64,000 nt of DNA from Helicoverpa zea (Eukaryota; Arthropoda; Insecta; Lepidoptera; Noctuidae), in assembly GCF_022581195.2 (NCBI RefSeq), contig NC_061476.1, forward strand, positions 1,614,501 to 1,678,500, read 5' to 3'. Of this stretch, positions 52,001 through 55,000 are shown one piece after another. Position 1 is the stretch's first letter, and the number at the start of each line of letters is the position of its first letter. A program made the translations under genes and the position numbers. The notes under the pieces were generated by a model. The model searched no databases, was not told the DNA's origin, and saw nothing but the letters and a program-made list of their open reading frames with translations.

Positions 52001-55000
52001 CAAAATTTTCACTAAACAAATCCTAAAAAGAAGCAAGGAACTATCCGTCCTTTTATAACCTCTAAAGAGGGAACGCAACAAATTAAGATTTATACTCCTA
52101 CGGGAATAACGTCCCTATAGTGAGTTAAAAACTCCAGCAATGGAACTTTCTCGAAACTACGTAAGAACGTTGACAGAGGTTTTATGAGGACATACGATAC
52201 CCTTCTTACTAATAAAAGGTATACTATGTTACGAGTATATTGTCAATAACGTTAGTGTAGCGTATCTTTACTTAAATGTTATAAAAGCTGAAGAGTTTCT
52301 ATGTTTGAACCACTCAGGTCCTGTTTACGGCCCTTTATCGCCCCACTGCTGGGCACAGGCCTCCTCTCACACGGAGAAGGATTGAGCGTTAATCACCACG
52401 CTTGCTCAATGCGGGTTGGTGATTTCAGACTATACAGTCCTCACTCAGGTCCTATTTTTTAAAAAAGGCAAGTAAGTGTTAGATAGCCAGTTTTCGAGAA
52501 GTAGCTCCCACGATGCGGGTGAAACCGTTGACGGAAGCAGTTCAGTGTTATATAATGAAGTGACAGAGTTTGTATTATGACATTCATTGATATTTCCTCT
52601 CAACGAAACTTTAGCATTTAGAGTAGATATAATTAGTTATTGATATCCAAAGCTAGGCAACTTAAGATTAGAAGAACTTGCAGTCTTCCATTTTTTGCCG
52701 TCATCACACGCTCATGAGCTCAATCTCAGCTAATTTCTATCAATCTTTAGAACCATTGATCATTAAGGTAATCTAATCTTCAATTAATTTTCCCAAGAAC
52801 TTGTTATCGAATTGATTAACCGTTCTCGTAAACCCACACGATCATTGTCATTAATAATATGGATAAAATTCACGAAAGTCACTTTCGCTATCTGTTCGAG
52901 GAATTGTTTTGAGTTCTCTATACTTATGTTAGCACTTGTAGTCCATCAGGGAGTTTCAGTAATTGTGCTAAGCCAATTTTAGGGTGTAAAACTTTTACAG
53001 GAAATTGCTGAAAGTTTATAGGTAAGTAAGTAAGGTAACCACACTTCATACTTACCTCTTTCACGGTGATACTAACTCATATAACCAAACCAAAAAGCCT
53101 TGGAAGGATTTATAATCCGTTTGAGTATACACTTAACTAAAGGCAAACAAACTTACTACGACTATTTATTTTAAACTTTAAAAATCAATAAAAATATAAA
53201 AACAACAGTTACTTAATACATTGAATCATTATTTTAAGCAGTACTTTGCGTGTTTCTGTAAACAGTCCTAACCATCAATCTTGTTTACCTTCACTTAAGT
53301 GCCTCAATAGTCTACAGTAAGTAACACTTATAAGTAATCCTCACCACTAGTGACAGCCTATGGTGGGGAGGTGGCGGCGGCAGACGCGACGGACGCCGGG
53401 ACACCGCACATGTCTCCTTCTGCGAAAATTGTTTTGCTGTTACTTATGTTTCTAAGAAGAGACTGTAGATATTGAAGAAAGTTTAAGGTCCATAAATAGT
53501 GATGATGGAAGAAATTTGTCTATAAGGGTGCGTTTAAACAAACGAACAAAGATCTGGAGCCAAGCCAAGAGCACACTTTGGCATAATTTTTTCATTTTTT
53601 GCAAATTGTATTATGTTTCCATATAGGTAATTTAATGTAAACAAACGCAGGGTATTTAAATGTTTCTTTAAAGAAGTATATGGTCAAGTGGGAAAATAAT
53701 GAGAATTTATTCGATTAGTATTAAAGCACCCATAAAAGAAGCTTCTAAACCAAACTTCATTACTGCTGAAGCATTGGTCCTGGCCTTGCCCAATGTATTT
53801 ATAAAAAATGCTTTAACTCTCATACTATCAAATACTGGCTCCTCTTTCATTACATGTTTCACGCAATCTATCCATTCACTTGGCTGCGTCATCTGCTAAA
53901 AAAGCCCTTAAACATGACTGGTCCAATCCTCAAATTCGTCGAAAAAATCACATTGTTTCTAAGAAACTGTTTTCTTATTAAGTAGGCTTAAACCTCGAGG
54001 CTACCCTTTTGATCTTCTAAAAGTCTTAACCGCCTACAACAGCTATTGTAGGTTCTTAATACCAATTAATTGTGTTGTTCCACCCACGTCTTAGAGAAAA
54101 TATTCCTAGAACTTCACTAGAGGAATTGTTTGCTTCTGAGAAAATTTAAAGTTCTCAAGTGGGTGTAGCTTTGTGCTTTCTCGCTAAAATTGGATGTAGT
54201 CTCTTGGAAATTAATTTTGCTTTAGTATTCAGAATATTTTTCTTTATTTCTTTTCGCATTTCAAGAACTTGGTTATGAAGAAAGCACCGCAAAGTTGCGA
54301 ATAACTTTATTGCTATTTTGGATTTCCTCAGAGATAGATGTCTTTCTGATGAGATAGTAAAAAGTTCAAAGAAATTCTTAAATTTTAGGGTCCTATTTAC
54401 TCATAAGTTTGTGTACATATTTTTTATGCAATAAAACCCGCAATTTATACCTAAGTAGCAATCAAAAAAATGTGTTCACAAATAATTTTAAACGCATCAA
54501 AATTCTCGTTCGAATCAAGTAAACCTGTAGCTTTACTATTTCTTGTTTTTTCTATCGTGATGGAGGAAACCGCATCGTGACTGTGTTTTCTACAAACCAA
54601 TAAAGCCTAAGGGCCTTAGTAGAAAATGTTGAGACCTTAGTTCCGCTGTGTGAAAGGGATAGTGATATCTATACTCTTATGGTCGTTCCCAATACACTAT
54701 CTTTAGATTTCCTTATTATAGATAGAATTTTGATTTTGATTAGCCCCGTAGTCGTGGTGGCCTAGGGCCTATAGTTCGGCCATTCAGAGAATGCGTTCCT
54801 GACACGTCGCGATTGAACTGACGACGTAATAACATTCATTGATTATTGATATAATAATGTTGTTTTAATGCTCCTCAATTGTTAAAACGGTAAACAACCA
54901 GCAAAAATATTTTTATCGTAACTGCAACGCCATTGCAAAGTTACGTCGTCAGTTCAATCGCGACGTGTCAGGAACGCATTCTCTGAATGGCCGAACTATA

